21,211 nt of DNA from JBBECE01 sp040881985 (GCA_040881985.1 JBBECE010000025.1:1-21211), one strand, 5' to 3'; numbered from the stretch's first letter, positions 6,554-15,332 are shown. Notes: generated by a model not told the origin, from the sequence alone. Translations and numbers: made by a program.

Positions 6554-7258
6554 TCAGAGGGCGGCGGGGGCGAGGGTGACCGAAGCGAAGCGGGCGGCCT
6601 GCGCCCCGGCGAGGTAGCTTGAGACTACGTCCGAAAGGACGAGTTCGACGCTCTGGCCCGGCGCGATGGCAAAGCCGCCGTCAACCCCGGGCATGCCGGG
6701 CTCGCCGTCGACATAGACATACCAGGGGGTCAGACCGACTGGGGTGGGCGTGTCGTTCTCGAGGTGGAGGATGAATTTCGGATCCTCGAGATCGGGGGCA
6801 AGCGACGCGGTATCGGAGCCCGAGGGCGCCGAGACGATCTCGATCACTTCGTCGAGGGTACGGATCAGGCGCAGCGACAGGATGTAACTCTGTCCGGCTT
6901 CGGCGGGCGCCGGTTCGATTTCGAGCACGGCGAGGTGGTCCGCGGGCACCCGGGCGCCGGCGAGGATGACCGGCATCAGGGTCTGGAATTCGGCATAGGC
7001 CTGGTCAGCGATCTCGACGCAGGCGCCCTTGGCGGTGACGGGCATGATAGTCATCACCGCGCTCTGCCGCGCACCGAGCGTCTCGGCGCAGGATTCGGCG
7101 CTGCCTTCGGGCACCCGCAGGGTCGCCGGGAGCGCGGCGGGCCGGGTCGCGGCGAGGGCGACGGGCAGGCTCGACAGCGGAATGGTCGCTTCGACCTGCG
7201 GCGAACAGGCGGCGAGGAGGGCGATGAGAGCGATGCCGGCGACTTGGCTCGGGCGCAT
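6554..7258 (-). CDS. Predicted lipoprotein of unknown function
   Basis: I do not recognise a family. The 234-residue product starts with a short lipoprotein signal: MRPS, a hydrophobic stretch, and lipobox LAAC with the lipidated Cys18. Ser at +2 suggests outer-membrane sorting. The mature part is acidic, rich in Ala, Pro and Val, with beta-type spacing and two further Cys residues (in ESCAETLG and KGACVE) that could form a disulphide. The C-terminal half (YVYVDGEPGMPGVDGGFAIAPGQSVEL) looks like a beta-sandwich. It sits between two unrelated minus-strand genes with gaps of about 70-85 bases, so it may be transcribed alone or after the ABC exporter. Confidence 0.7.
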   Translation of the reverse strand: MRPSQVAGIALIALLAACSPQVEATIPLSSLPVALAATRPAALPATLRVPEGSAESCAETLGARQSAVMTIMPVTAKGACVEIADQAYAEFQTLMPVILAGARVPADHLAVLEIEPAPAEAGQSYILSLRLIRTLDEVIEIVSAPSGSDTASLAPDLEDPKFILHLENDTPTPVGLTPWYVYVDGEPGMPGVDGGFAIAPGQSVELVLSDVVSSYLAGAQAARFASVTLAPAAL

Positions 7259-7342
7259 AGTCCCAAGGTGCCCGGGAATACGGGTTGGCGCAACCGCGTG
7301 GTCGCGGAATGACTAAGACATCGGTTACATCGCGCCTGAGCG

Positions 7343-8104
7343 CTAAGCCTTCAGCCGATACCCGGTGCGGAAAATCCACCAGATGACGGCGAGGCACGCG
7401 AGCATGAAGCCCAGCGTCGCGGCGAGGCTGATCCAGACATCGACGTCGGCGATGCCGTAAAAACTCCAGCGGAACCCGGAGATCAGATAGACGACCGGGT
7501 TGAAGAGGGAGACCGTCTGCCAGACGGGCGGCAGGACCGAAATCGAATAGAAGCTGCCGCCGAGGAAGGTCAGCGGGGTGACGATCAAGAGCGGGATGAC
7601 GTTAAGCTTTTCGAACCCGTCGGCCCACAGCCCGATGATGAAGCCGAACATCGAGAAGGTGACCGAGGTCAGGACCAGAAACGCGAACATAAAAAGCGGG
7701 TGTTCGATGTGCAGCGGCACAAAGAGGCCGGCCGTCAAGAGGATGATCGCGCCGAGGATCACCGACTTGGTGGCGGCGGCGCCGATATAGCCGACGACGA
7801 TCTCGAAGGCCGAGATCGGAGCCGAGAGGATTTCGTAGATGGTGCCGGTGAATTTCGGAAAGTAAATACCGAGCGAGGCATTCGAGATCGACTGCGTCAG
7901 CAGCAACAGCATGATCAGCCCGGGGACGATGAAGGCGCCGTAGCTGACGCCCTCGATCGACTCGATGCGGCCGCCGATGGCGGCGCCGAAGACGATGAAA
8001 TAGAGCGAAGTCGAGATGACCGGCGCGAGGATCGACTGCATCAGGGTGCGGCCGGTGCGCGCCATTTCGGCCCGGTAAATCGCCCAGACGCCGATGAGGT
8101 TCAT
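7343..8104 (-). CDS. ABC-2 type exporter permease (YadH-like)
   Basis: The 253-residue permease has an N-terminal amphipathic start followed by six predicted membrane helices (roughly residues 22-42, 55-75, 105-130, 138-160, 168-190 and 225-247). It carries the ABC-2 feature of a long conserved region (PKFTGTIYEILSAPIS) between helices 2 and 3, and FLGGSFYSISVLPPVWQ before the last segment, as in the E. coli YadH group. It would dimerise and pair with the ATPase encoded just upstream. Its start overlaps the ATPase stop by four bases (ATGA), so the subunits are translationally coupled. The substrate is unknown; related pairs export lipids, polysaccharides or drugs. Confidence 0.93.
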   Translation of the reverse strand: MNLIGVWAIYRAEMARTGRTLMQSILAPVISTSLYFIVFGAAIGGRIESIEGVSYGAFIVPGLIMLLLLTQSISNASLGIYFPKFTGTIYEILSAPISAFEIVVGYIGAAATKSVILGAIILLTAGLFVPLHIEHPLFMFAFLVLTSVTFSMFGFIIGLWADGFEKLNVIPLLIVTPLTFLGGSFYSISVLPPVWQTVSLFNPVVYLISGFRWSFYGIADVDVWISLAATLGFMLACLAVIWWIFRTGYRLKA

Positions 8105-9027
8105 TTGGTCTCTCCCACCAGATCGACGAAGATTTCCTCGAGCGAGGATTGACTGGTCTCGAGGTCGGAAAAGGCGATGCCGGCTTTCGACAGATCGTCG
8201 AGCAGCGCGGTGATGCCGGTGCGGCCGGCGCGGGTGTCGTAGGTGAAGACGAGTTCGCCGCCGCTGGCGACGAGATCCAGCTTGTGCGCGGCGAGCGCTC
8301 CTGGGATGGCGGCGAGCGGGGTGCGCAGCTCGATCGTCAGCTGCTTCTTGCCGAGCTTGTGCATCAGTTCGACCTTATCCTCGACAAGGATCAGCTCGCC
8401 GTTGTTGATGACGCCGACCCGGTCGGCCATCTCCTCGGCCTCGTGGATGTAGTGGGTGGTGAGGATGATGGTCACCCCGTTGGCGCGCAGCTCGCGGACC
8501 AGCTGCCACATGTCCTGGCGAAGTTCGACATCGACCCCGGCGGTCGGCTCGTCGAGGAAGAGAATCTTCGGCTCGTGGGCGAGCGCCTTGGCGATGACGA
8601 CCCGGCGCTTCATGCCGCTCGAGAGGGTCATGACCTTGCTGTCCTTGCGGTCCCAGAGGGTCAGGTCCCTGAGCACTTTCTCGATATGGGCCGGGCTCGC
8701 CGGCAGGCCGAACAGCCCGCGGGTGAAAGTCGTGGTGGTCAAGGGGGTTGCGAAAAAGTCGATGGCGGTTTCCTGCGGCACGAGCCCAATCAGCGCCCGG
8801 GCGGCGCGGTATTCGGCGATGATGTCGTGGCCGGCGACGGTGACGGTGCCCGAGGTCGGGGTGACGAGGCCGCAAATGGTGGCGATCAGCGTCGTCTTGC
8901 CGGCGCCGTTGGGGCCGAGCAGCGCGAAGATCTCGCCCTCTTTGATCTCGAGATTGATGTTCTTCAGCGCCTGCAGGCCGCCGGCATAGGTTTTCGAGAG
9001 GTTGTTGACCGAGATGACGGACGGCAT
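8101..9027 (-). CDS. ABC-2 type exporter ATP-binding protein (YadG-like)
   Basis: The 308-residue protein has a full nucleotide-binding domain: Walker A GPNGAGKTT (38-46), Q-loop Gln85, signature LSSGM (135-139), Walker B ILFLDEP (155-161), D-loop AGVD (163-166) and switch His192. About 80 further residues (225-308) form the extra C-terminal domain common in ABC-2 exporters, ending in SLEEIFVDLVGE. It energises the downstream permease, with which it overlaps by four bases. No clear ribosome-binding site precedes ATG 9027. A possible promoter and a TetR-type operator lie in the 129-bp space shared with the divergent tetR gene, so the exporter may be controlled by that regulator. Confidence 0.95.
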   Translation of the reverse strand: MPSVISVNNLSKTYAGGLQALKNINLEIKEGEIFALLGPNGAGKTTLIATICGLVTPTSGTVTVAGHDIIAEYRAARALIGLVPQETAIDFFATPLTTTTFTRGLFGLPASPAHIEKVLRDLTLWDRKDSKVMTLSSGMKRRVVIAKALAHEPKILFLDEPTAGVDVELRQDMWQLVRELRANGVTIILTTHYIHEAEEMADRVGVINNGELILVEDKVELMHKLGKKQLTIELRTPLAAIPGALAAHKLDLVASGGELVFTYDTRAGRTGITALLDDLSKAGIAFSDLETSQSSLEEIFVDLVGETK

Positions 9028-9067
9028 GAGAGGGTCGCGAAGTTGAGGCCTGGCGCGGCGGGCTGTG

Positions 9068-9097
9068 CTTATGTCGGGTGGGGGGGCGGTTCGTCAA
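9068..9097 (-). promoter_or_regulatory. Putative promoter of the ABC exporter
   Basis: On the minus strand TTGACG (9097-9092) is followed after 18 bases by CATAAG (9073-9068), placing the start of transcription about 33 bases before the ATPase gene. It is the best pair of boxes in the divergent space, with the spacer dominated by a C-run. Weak evidence from box matching only. Confidence 0.35.
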
Positions 9098-9130
9098 GGA
9101 GGGGTCGCCGGGCGACGGGCTTGCCATATA

Positions 9131-9153
9131 CAGTACCGTACGGTACGGTACTG
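9131..9153. promoter_or_regulatory. Perfect 23-bp palindromic operator in front of tetR
   Basis: The arms CAGTACCGTAC (9131-9141) and GTACGGTACTG (9143-9153) are exact inverted copies around a single central G at 9142. GTAC recurs within it at a seven-base period, giving a typical TetR-type half-site spacing. It ends three bases before the tetR ATG and overlaps the most likely promoter (TTGCCA at 9121-9126 and TACGGT at 9144-9149, spacer 17), so binding should block tetR transcription. It lies about 34 bp upstream of the proposed -35 box of the divergent exporter. Binding by the adjacent TetR protein is inferred from position and symmetry. Confidence 0.8.
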
Positions 9154-9156
9154 GAA

Positions 9157-9807
9157 ATGAGCGGCACGGTCGAAGTGAGCGAGGAAACGTTGACGGCGCG
9201 GCAGAGCCATGTGCTCGACGCGGCGCTGTCGCTGCTGGTGGAGGCGGGCGAAAGGTTCACCATGACGGCGCTGGCGCGGCGGGCGAGCTGCTCGAAGGAA
9301 ACGCTCTACAAATGGTTCGGCGACCGGGACGGGCTGTTGACCGCGGCCGTCCAGTATCAGGCGGCGAAGGTTCGGGTGGTGCCGGTCGATCCGGCGCAGC
9401 TTGACGGCAAGGCGTTGCGCGCGGGGCTCGATCGGTTCGCGACCGATCTGTTGACGGTGATTTCGGGCGAGACTTCGGTGGCGCTCAACCGGCTGGCGAT
9501 TTCGCACGCCGGCGCCGACCGTCAGGGTCTCGGGCGGCTCGTCTTGCAGAACGGCCGCCACGCGATCGGACGGCGCCTCAAGCCGGTGCTTGAAGCGGGG
9601 CGCGCCGCCGGGCTGCTCAAGTTCGCCGACGCCGAGGCGGCGTACCGGACTTTTTTCGGGCTGGTGGTGCGCGACGCGCAGATCAGGCTCCTGCTGGGCG
9701 ACCGGTTCGACACCGCGCAAGCGACGATCAAACGCGAAGCCGCCGAAGCGGCCCTGGAATTTCTCGTCCTTTACGGGACAAAGCGGAACGGGAGTCGGGA
9801 CGCCTGA
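9157..9807 (+). CDS. TetR/AcrR-family transcriptional regulator
   Basis: The 216-residue protein has an N-terminal helix-turn-helix at about residues 33-60 (FTMTALARRASCSKETLYKWFGDRDGLL), the most conserved TetR region, followed by an all-helical ligand/dimerisation domain of about 150 residues of the AefR-like type. The ligand is unknown. Start ATG 9157 is chosen because it is the last start before the conserved helix 1 and lies directly after a palindromic operator; the frame stays open far upstream, but only as the antisense of the ABC gene. No good ribosome-binding site precedes it, consistent with a leaderless mRNA. ilvC begins 21 bases after its stop in the same direction, so the regulator may control both itself and ilvC, as well as the divergent ABC exporter. 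Confidence 0.92.
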   Translation: MSGTVEVSEETLTARQSHVLDAALSLLVEAGERFTMTALARRASCSKETLYKWFGDRDGLLTAAVQYQAAKVRVVPVDPAQLDGKALRAGLDRFATDLLTVISGETSVALNRLAISHAGADRQGLGRLVLQNGRHAIGRRLKPVLEAGRAAGLLKFADAEAAYRTFFGLVVRDAQIRLLLGDRFDTAQATIKREAAEAALEFLVLYGTKRNGSRDA

Positions 9808-9828
9808 ACGGTAAAAAGGGAGAGCAAG

Positions 9829-10845
9829 ATGCGTGTCTATTACGATCGGGATGCCGATCTTAATCTGATCAAATCGAAAAAGGTCGCGATCATCGGTTAC
9901 GGCTCGCAGGGCCGGGCGCACGCGCTCAATTTGCGCGACAGCGGGGTGACGAATATCGCCGTCGGGCTACGCAAGGGCAAGTCGGCCAAGAAAGCCGAGG
10001 CCGACGGGCTGAAAGTGATGAGCGTCGCCGAGGCCGCCAAATGGGCGGATCTGATGATGATGGTCACGCCCGACGAATTACAGGCCGACATCTATGCCAA
10101 CGAGATCGCGCCCAACATCCGCGACGGCGCGGCGCTGGCCTTCGCGCATGGGCTCAACGTGCATTTCAACCTGATCGAGCCGAAGGAAACCGTCGACGTC
10201 ATCATGATCGCCCCGAAAGGTCCGGGCCACACGGTCAGAGGCGAGTTCGAGAAGGGTGGCGGGGTGCCGTGCCTCGTCGCCATCCATCGCGACGCGTCGA
10301 GCAAGGCGCTGGAGTTGGCGCTGGCTTATGCGTCGGGGATCGGCGGCGGGCGGTCGGGGGTGATCGAGACGACATTCCGCGAGGAATGCGAGACCGATCT
10401 TTTCGGTGAGCAGGTGGTCCTCTGCGGCGGGCTGGTCGAACTGATCCGGGCCGGCTTTGAAACGCTGGTCGAAGCGGGATACGCGCCGGAGATGGCGTAT
10501 TTCGAGTGCCTCCACGAGGTCAAACTCATCGTCGATTTGATCTATCAGGGCGGCATCGCCAACATGAATTACTCGATCTCCAACACCGCCGAATATGGCG
10601 AATATGTTTCCGGCCCGCGGATCATCACCGGCGAGACCCGCGCCGAGATGAAGCGGATTCTCGCCGACATCCAGACCGGGCGGTTCACTTCAAAGTGGAT
10701 TTCGGAATGCAAGGCCGGCCAGCCGAGCTTCAAGGCGATGCGGCGGGCCAACGACAGTCACCAGATCGAGGCGGTCGGCGAAAAGCTGCGCGGGATGATG
10801 CCGTGGATCAAGGCGGGTGCATTGGTGGACCGGTCGCGCAACTAG
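9829..10845 (+). CDS. ilvC: Ketol-acid reductoisomerase (NADP+), class I
   Basis: IlvC carries out the Mg-dependent alkyl shift and NADPH reduction of acetolactate or acetohydroxybutyrate, the second common step of branched-chain amino acid synthesis. The 338 residues match the short class I enzyme. The Rossmann motif GYGSQG occupies residues 23-28. NADPH-phosphate contacts R48 and S52 are in VGLRKGKSAKKA. Catalytic H107 is in FAHGLN. The metal ligands are D190 and E194 (CETDLFGEQ) and E226 and E230 (YFECLHEVKL), with substrate Ser251 in SISNTAEYG. GGGAGAG at 9818-9824 supports ATG 9829. It directly follows tetR (21-bp gap) and no separate promoter was evident in that gap. The dehydrogenase gene follows after 27 bases. 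Confidence 0.98.
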   Translation: MRVYYDRDADLNLIKSKKVAIIGYGSQGRAHALNLRDSGVTNIAVGLRKGKSAKKAEADGLKVMSVAEAAKWADLMMMVTPDELQADIYANEIAPNIRDGAALAFAHGLNVHFNLIEPKETVDVIMIAPKGPGHTVRGEFEKGGGVPCLVAIHRDASSKALELALAYASGIGGGRSGVIETTFREECETDLFGEQVVLCGGLVELIRAGFETLVEAGYAPEMAYFECLHEVKLIVDLIYQGGIANMNYSISNTAEYGEYVSGPRIITGETRAEMKRILADIQTGRFTSKWISECKAGQPSFKAMRRANDSHQIEAVGEKLRGMMPWIKAGALVDRSRN

Positions 10846-10872
10846 CGCGAACGTCTGCCACGGGAGAAACGC

Positions 10873-11889
10873 ATGCGCGCGGCGCGGCTGAGATCGCCGG
10901 GAAACATCGCGGTCGAAGAGGTCGCAAGGCCCGTCCCGCGCGGCGACGAGTTGCTGCTGCGGGTCGAGGCCTGCGGCATCTGCGGCAGCGACCGGCACAT
11001 GTTCCTCGGCGACTATCCGACGGCTTCGCCGGTAACGCTGGGGCATGAATTCTGCGGCATCGTCGAGGCGCGCGGGCCTGAGGCGTTGCGGATCGCGGCC
11101 GGGACCCGGGTCACCGGGGACCCCAATATCGCGTGCGGTCATTGCCCCGCCTGCCGTGCCGGGCGCGTCAACCTTTGCGCCAATCTCGCCGCCATCGGGG
11201 TGCATCGCGACGGCGGGTTTGCCGACTATGTGATCGTGCCGGAGGGGCAGGCGTTCGAGCTGCCGCCGACGCTCGATCCGCTGCATGGGGCATTCTGCGA
11301 GCCGCTGGCGTGTTGCCTCCACGGGCTCGACGTGGCGCGCATCGTGCCGGGCCAGTCGGTGGCGGTGCTGGGCGGCGGGGTGATCGGGCTGCTTATGGCG
11401 CAGCTCGCCCGGCTCGCAGGCGCGACCACGGTCGTGCTGTCGACGCGACAAGCGCCCCGGCGGGTACTGGCGGAAGAGCTCGGCGCGACGGCGACTATCG
11501 ATGCATCGGCGGCCGATCCGGTTGCGGCGCTCCACGCGCTGTCGCCGGGCGGGGTCGAGGTGGTGCTCGAATGCGCCGGGGTGCCGCAGACGTTCGCGCA
11601 ATCGCTGCGCATGGCGCGGCGGGGCGGCACGGTGGTTGTGTTCGGGGTGATGGCAAAGGGCGTCGAGGTGGCGGTCACGCCCTACGATCTTCTCGTCAAC
11701 GAGCTCAGGGTCGAGGCAGCCTGGCTCAATCCCATGACCCATGGACGGGCGGCGGCGATGGTCGCCGCGGGGACGCTAAAGCTCGACCGGCTCATCACCC
11801 GCACCATTCCACTCGAAGACGTGCCGGCGGCAATCGCCGCGCCGCCCGGCTTCGGCGAGGTCAAGCTGATCGCGGTGCCGGGCGGCTGA
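10873..11889 (+). CDS. Zinc-dependent medium-chain alcohol/polyol dehydrogenase
   Basis: The 338-residue protein is a medium-chain dehydrogenase with both zinc sites. Catalytic-zinc ligands are Cys37 (EACGICGSD), His58-Glu59 (GHEF) and Glu143 (CEP). The structural-zinc cysteines are 88, 91, 94 and 102. The dinucleotide fold starts at GGGVIG (167-172). Strand 2 ends in VVLSTRQAPRR, with no acidic residue where NAD-preferring enzymes usually have Asp, so NADP(H) is likely. The overall type is threonine/sorbitol-dehydrogenase-like; the substrate is unknown. GGGAGAAA at 10862-10869 precedes ATG 10873, 27 bases after ilvC, so it could be co-transcribed. Confidence 0.9.
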   Translation: MRAARLRSPGNIAVEEVARPVPRGDELLLRVEACGICGSDRHMFLGDYPTASPVTLGHEFCGIVEARGPEALRIAAGTRVTGDPNIACGHCPACRAGRVNLCANLAAIGVHRDGGFADYVIVPEGQAFELPPTLDPLHGAFCEPLACCLHGLDVARIVPGQSVAVLGGGVIGLLMAQLARLAGATTVVLSTRQAPRRVLAEELGATATIDASAADPVAALHALSPGGVEVVLECAGVPQTFAQSLRMARRGGTVVVFGVMAKGVEVAVTPYDLLVNELRVEAAWLNPMTHGRAAAMVAAGTLKLDRLITRTIPLEDVPAAIAAPPGFGEVKLIAVPGG

Positions 11890-12063
11890 CAACGAAGTAT
11901 GATGCCGTGGGGAGGGCCGGTACGCTCGACGAGGCGCGGCGAACGGCGCCGGCGGACCTTGGGGCGGCCCGCGCCCGGCCTGAGTTTTCCCCTATGTTGC
12001 CGGCCGGTGAATTGACTTGGGGGCGGAATCGCCCAAACTCCGCGCCCGGGGCCAAGGCGGGCG

Positions 12064-12957
12064 ATGCGACACTCTTTCTATATCGTCGACGTGTTCACGC
12101 GCGACCGGCTGGCGGGCAACCAGCTGGCAGTGGTGATGGAATCGGACACGCTGAAAGACGCACAAATGCAGCGCGTCGCCAGCGAGTTCGGCTTCTCCGA
12201 AACCGTGTTCATACAGGCCCCGCAGGACGCTCGGCACCTGGCGTCGCTGCGCACCTTCACCCCGAAGATCGAGCTGCCGTTCGCCGGTCACCCGACGATC
12301 GGCGCGGCGGTGCTGTTGGGCTTGAAAAAGCGCGTCGCGGCGATCCGGCTCGAACAGCAGGTCGGGCTCGTTACCGTGGTGATGGAAAAGATCGACGACC
12401 GGACGGGTAGCGCCAGGTTCGCCCTGCCGCGGCTGCCGGAGAAGATCGGCGAGCCCATGGTCGCGGCGACGGTCGCCGGCCCGCTTGGGCTCGAGGCGGC
12501 GGACGTCGGGTTCGGCGCTTTCCGGCCGGCGGTGTGGACGGCCGGGGTGGCGTACACCCTGGTGCCGCTCAAGGACGTCGAGACGCTCGGCAGGATCCGC
12601 ATCCAGCGGCGCGGCTGGCGGGACGTATTTGTCGAGGGCAACGGCGCCGTCTATGCGTTCACCGGCGGTTCGGCGGCGCAGGGCTTCGACTACGCGGCGC
12701 GGATGTTCTCGCCGATGACCGGGATCGACGAGGACCCAGGGACGGGTTCGGCGGCGGCGGCGCTGACGGGGCCGATCACGCTTTATGGCGGGCTCGGGGA
12801 CGGCGGGCACTCGCTCAGCATCAGGCAGGGCGTCGAGATGGGCCGGCCGAGCACGATCGAATTGCAGGTCAGGATCGAGGGCGGCGCGCTCACCCATGCG
12901 GCGATCGGGGGAGACGCGGTGATCCTCGCCGAGGGCAAGATCGACGTGCCGGGCTAG
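12064..12957 (+). CDS. PhzF-family isomerase/epimerase-like protein
   Basis: The 297-residue protein has the two-lobed diaminopimelate-epimerase-like PhzF fold. Landmarks are the start FYIVDVFTRDRLAGNQLAVV, the catalytic Glu46 in FSETVF, FAGHPTIGAA (74-82) and the C-terminal signature DEDPGTGSAAAAL (222-234). PhzF itself isomerises a phenazine precursor, but most homologues are outside phenazine clusters and have no known substrate; no phenazine genes are seen here. It is preceded by a 174-bp space containing only a small hairpin (12021-12034) and no clear promoter. Start ATG 12064 has AAGGCGGG just upstream. Confidence 0.92.
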   Translation: MRHSFYIVDVFTRDRLAGNQLAVVMESDTLKDAQMQRVASEFGFSETVFIQAPQDARHLASLRTFTPKIELPFAGHPTIGAAVLLGLKKRVAAIRLEQQVGLVTVVMEKIDDRTGSARFALPRLPEKIGEPMVAATVAGPLGLEAADVGFGAFRPAVWTAGVAYTLVPLKDVETLGRIRIQRRGWRDVFVEGNGAVYAFTGGSAAQGFDYAARMFSPMTGIDEDPGTGSAAAALTGPITLYGGLGDGGHSLSIRQGVEMGRPSTIELQVRIEGGALTHAAIGGDAVILAEGKIDVPG

Positions 12958-13005
12958 TTTAGGCACGGAGCGGGGCCGGCGCTAGATTGGCCTCCCAGGG
13001 GGATC

Positions 13006-13434
13006 ATGGACATCTTCGTCAAACTGTTGCTGTGGCTGCATCTGGCGGCGCTCGGCATTGCGGTGGGCGGCGGGGTGGCGCTCGGTTTCGTCGGGCCGGC
13101 GATGGCCAAGGCGACGCCGGAACAGCGTCCCGCGCTTGCCCCGATCCGGCGCCGCATCGCCGACAGCGTGACGCTGGGGTTGCTCACGCTGATTATCACC
13201 GGGCCGCTGATACTCTGGCTGAAGTTCGGCGGCACCGAGGGCATGACCTGGTGGTTCTGGGCCAAGATGACGCTGGTTCTGGTATTGCTCGGGCTCAACT
13301 TAAGGTCGCGGGTTCTCCTGAAAAAGGCCGAGGGCGGGGACATGGCCGCCGGCAAGGCGCTCGGCCAGACCGGGCTGGTCGGCGGGCTGGTCGTGTTCCT
13401 CGTCATCCTCGCGGCGGTTTTCGCCTTCAATTGA
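13006..13434 (+). CDS. Small four-helix membrane protein, possibly CopD-like
   Basis: The 142-residue product has four predicted membrane helices at about residues 5-30, 52-74, 83-100 and 122-141. The first has LWLHLAALGIAVGGGVALGF, with a His in the helix reminiscent of CopD-type or heme-carrying four-helix proteins. A conserved-looking GMTWWFWAKMTLVLVLL forms the third. The function is unknown. GGGGGATC lies just before ATG 13006. It follows phzF by 48 bases and precedes the leuA leader, with which it shares direction. Confidence 0.75.
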   Translation: MDIFVKLLLWLHLAALGIAVGGGVALGFVGPAMAKATPEQRPALAPIRRRIADSVTLGLLTLIITGPLILWLKFGGTEGMTWWFWAKMTLVLVLLGLNLRSRVLLKKAEGGDMAAGKALGQTGLVGGLVVFLVILAAVFAFN

Positions 13435-13444
13435 GGCAACCACG

Positions 13445-13472
13445 TTGCGCTGCGGCGGGAAAATGTTAACAT
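13445..13472 (+). promoter_or_regulatory. Putative leuA leader promoter with an ATGTTAACAT palindrome
   Basis: TTGCGC at 13445-13450 is followed after 16 bases by TAACAT at 13467-13472, close to sigma-70 consensus at the key -10 positions. The -10 lies in the perfect palindrome ATGTTAACAT (13463-13472), the only AT-rich spot in the region. Transcription would start near 13479, leaving about 230 bases of leader before leuA. Box matching only. Confidence 0.4.
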
Positions 13473-13515
13473 CGCCGCGCAAGACTCTGATCCCGCGCCA
13501 AAAGCCGACCGACCG

Positions 13516-13614
13516 ATGAGACCGAGCTTGTTCGCCATCGCCGACCGGACTTCGCTCCCGGCCCCCGCCGGGCGGCGCGATTTTCTGTCGCTTCTCCTGC
13601 TTATCAGCCCCTGA
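13516..13614 (+). CDS. leuA leader peptide (32 codons, Leu-rich end)
   Basis: An ATG frame of 32 codons ends in DFLSLLLLISP before TGA 13612-13614. Five of seven codons in L24-I30 are Leu (CTG, CTT, CTC, CTG, CTT), followed by Ile. This is the hallmark of a leucine-sensing leader peptide, and it lies about 100 bases before leuA. Its stop codon falls inside a long hairpin. The ribosome-binding site is weak, and the exact start could differ; the Leu tract is the firm part. Ribosome stalling at the Leu codons under leucine shortage would be the sensing step. Confidence 0.8.
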   Translation: MRPSLFAIADRTSLPAPAGRRDFLSLLLLISP

Positions 13615-13708
13615 GTGCCAAAAGTCCTCTGAGAGGACGGGCGCTGAGGGGAGGACATCAAGCCGACAGAAGTCATCGGCCGTAACGGCCATCCGATCCG
13701 AGAAGCGA
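13588..13708 (+). promoter_or_regulatory. Candidate long-range pairing: leader Leu codons with leuA ribosome-binding region
   Basis: TCGCTTCTC at 13588-13596 (codons S25-L26-L27 of the leader) is the exact reverse complement of GAGAAGCGA at 13700-13708, which contains the leuA ribosome-binding site. An overlapping leader segment TTCTGTCG (13583-13590) is the exact complement of CGACAGAA (13664-13671), so the two pairings exclude each other. A ribosome stalled on the Leu codons would prevent both. A translational switch is inferred; only the complementarities are seen. Confidence 0.45.
13608..13651 (+). promoter_or_regulatory. leuA leader hairpin around the leader stop codon
   Basis: CCCCTGAGTGCC (13608-13619) pairs with GGCGCTGAGGGG (13640-13651), with one G-G mismatch and one G-U pair. 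It encloses a perfect inner hairpin GTCCTC (13624-13629) / GAGGAC (13633-13638) with loop TGA. The leader stop codon is in the left arm, so a ribosome finishing the peptide disrupts it. No T-run follows, so it is not an intrinsic terminator. Confidence 0.65.
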
Positions 13709-13710
13709 AG

Positions 13711-15279
<1,569 letters not shown>

Positions 15280-15303
15280 GGATCACCGCTTCACTTCTAC
15301 TTC

Positions 15304-15332
15304 GTCATTCTCGCGCTTGACGCGAGAACCCA
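15304..15332 (-). repeat. Palindromic intergenic repeat, unit 4
   Basis: TTCTCGCG (15308-15315) and CGCGAGAA (15321-15328) form a perfect eight-pair stem. The loop read on the minus strand is TCAAG, and the minus-strand right flank reads ATGACGAA, as in unit 5 on the other strand. It is the first of two units in the leuA-higA space, in inverted orientation to unit 5. No T-run follows on either strand. Confidence 0.75.

Noticed and set aside
9104..9116. GTCGCC-G-GGCGAC palindrome between tetR and the exporter as a second operator
   Set aside because: It is short, pure GC-type, and unrelated to the clear GTAC-based operator; chance is likely.
8149..9156. Upstream in-frame extension of the tetR reading frame by 336 codons
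   Set aside because: The extension is the antisense of the ABC ATPase gene and has low-complexity composition; the TetR fold starts right after ATG 9157.
12021..12034. GGGCG-GAAT-CGCCC hairpin before phzF as a terminator or riboswitch
   Set aside because: Only five pairs, no T-run and no further structure; likely chance in GC-rich DNA.
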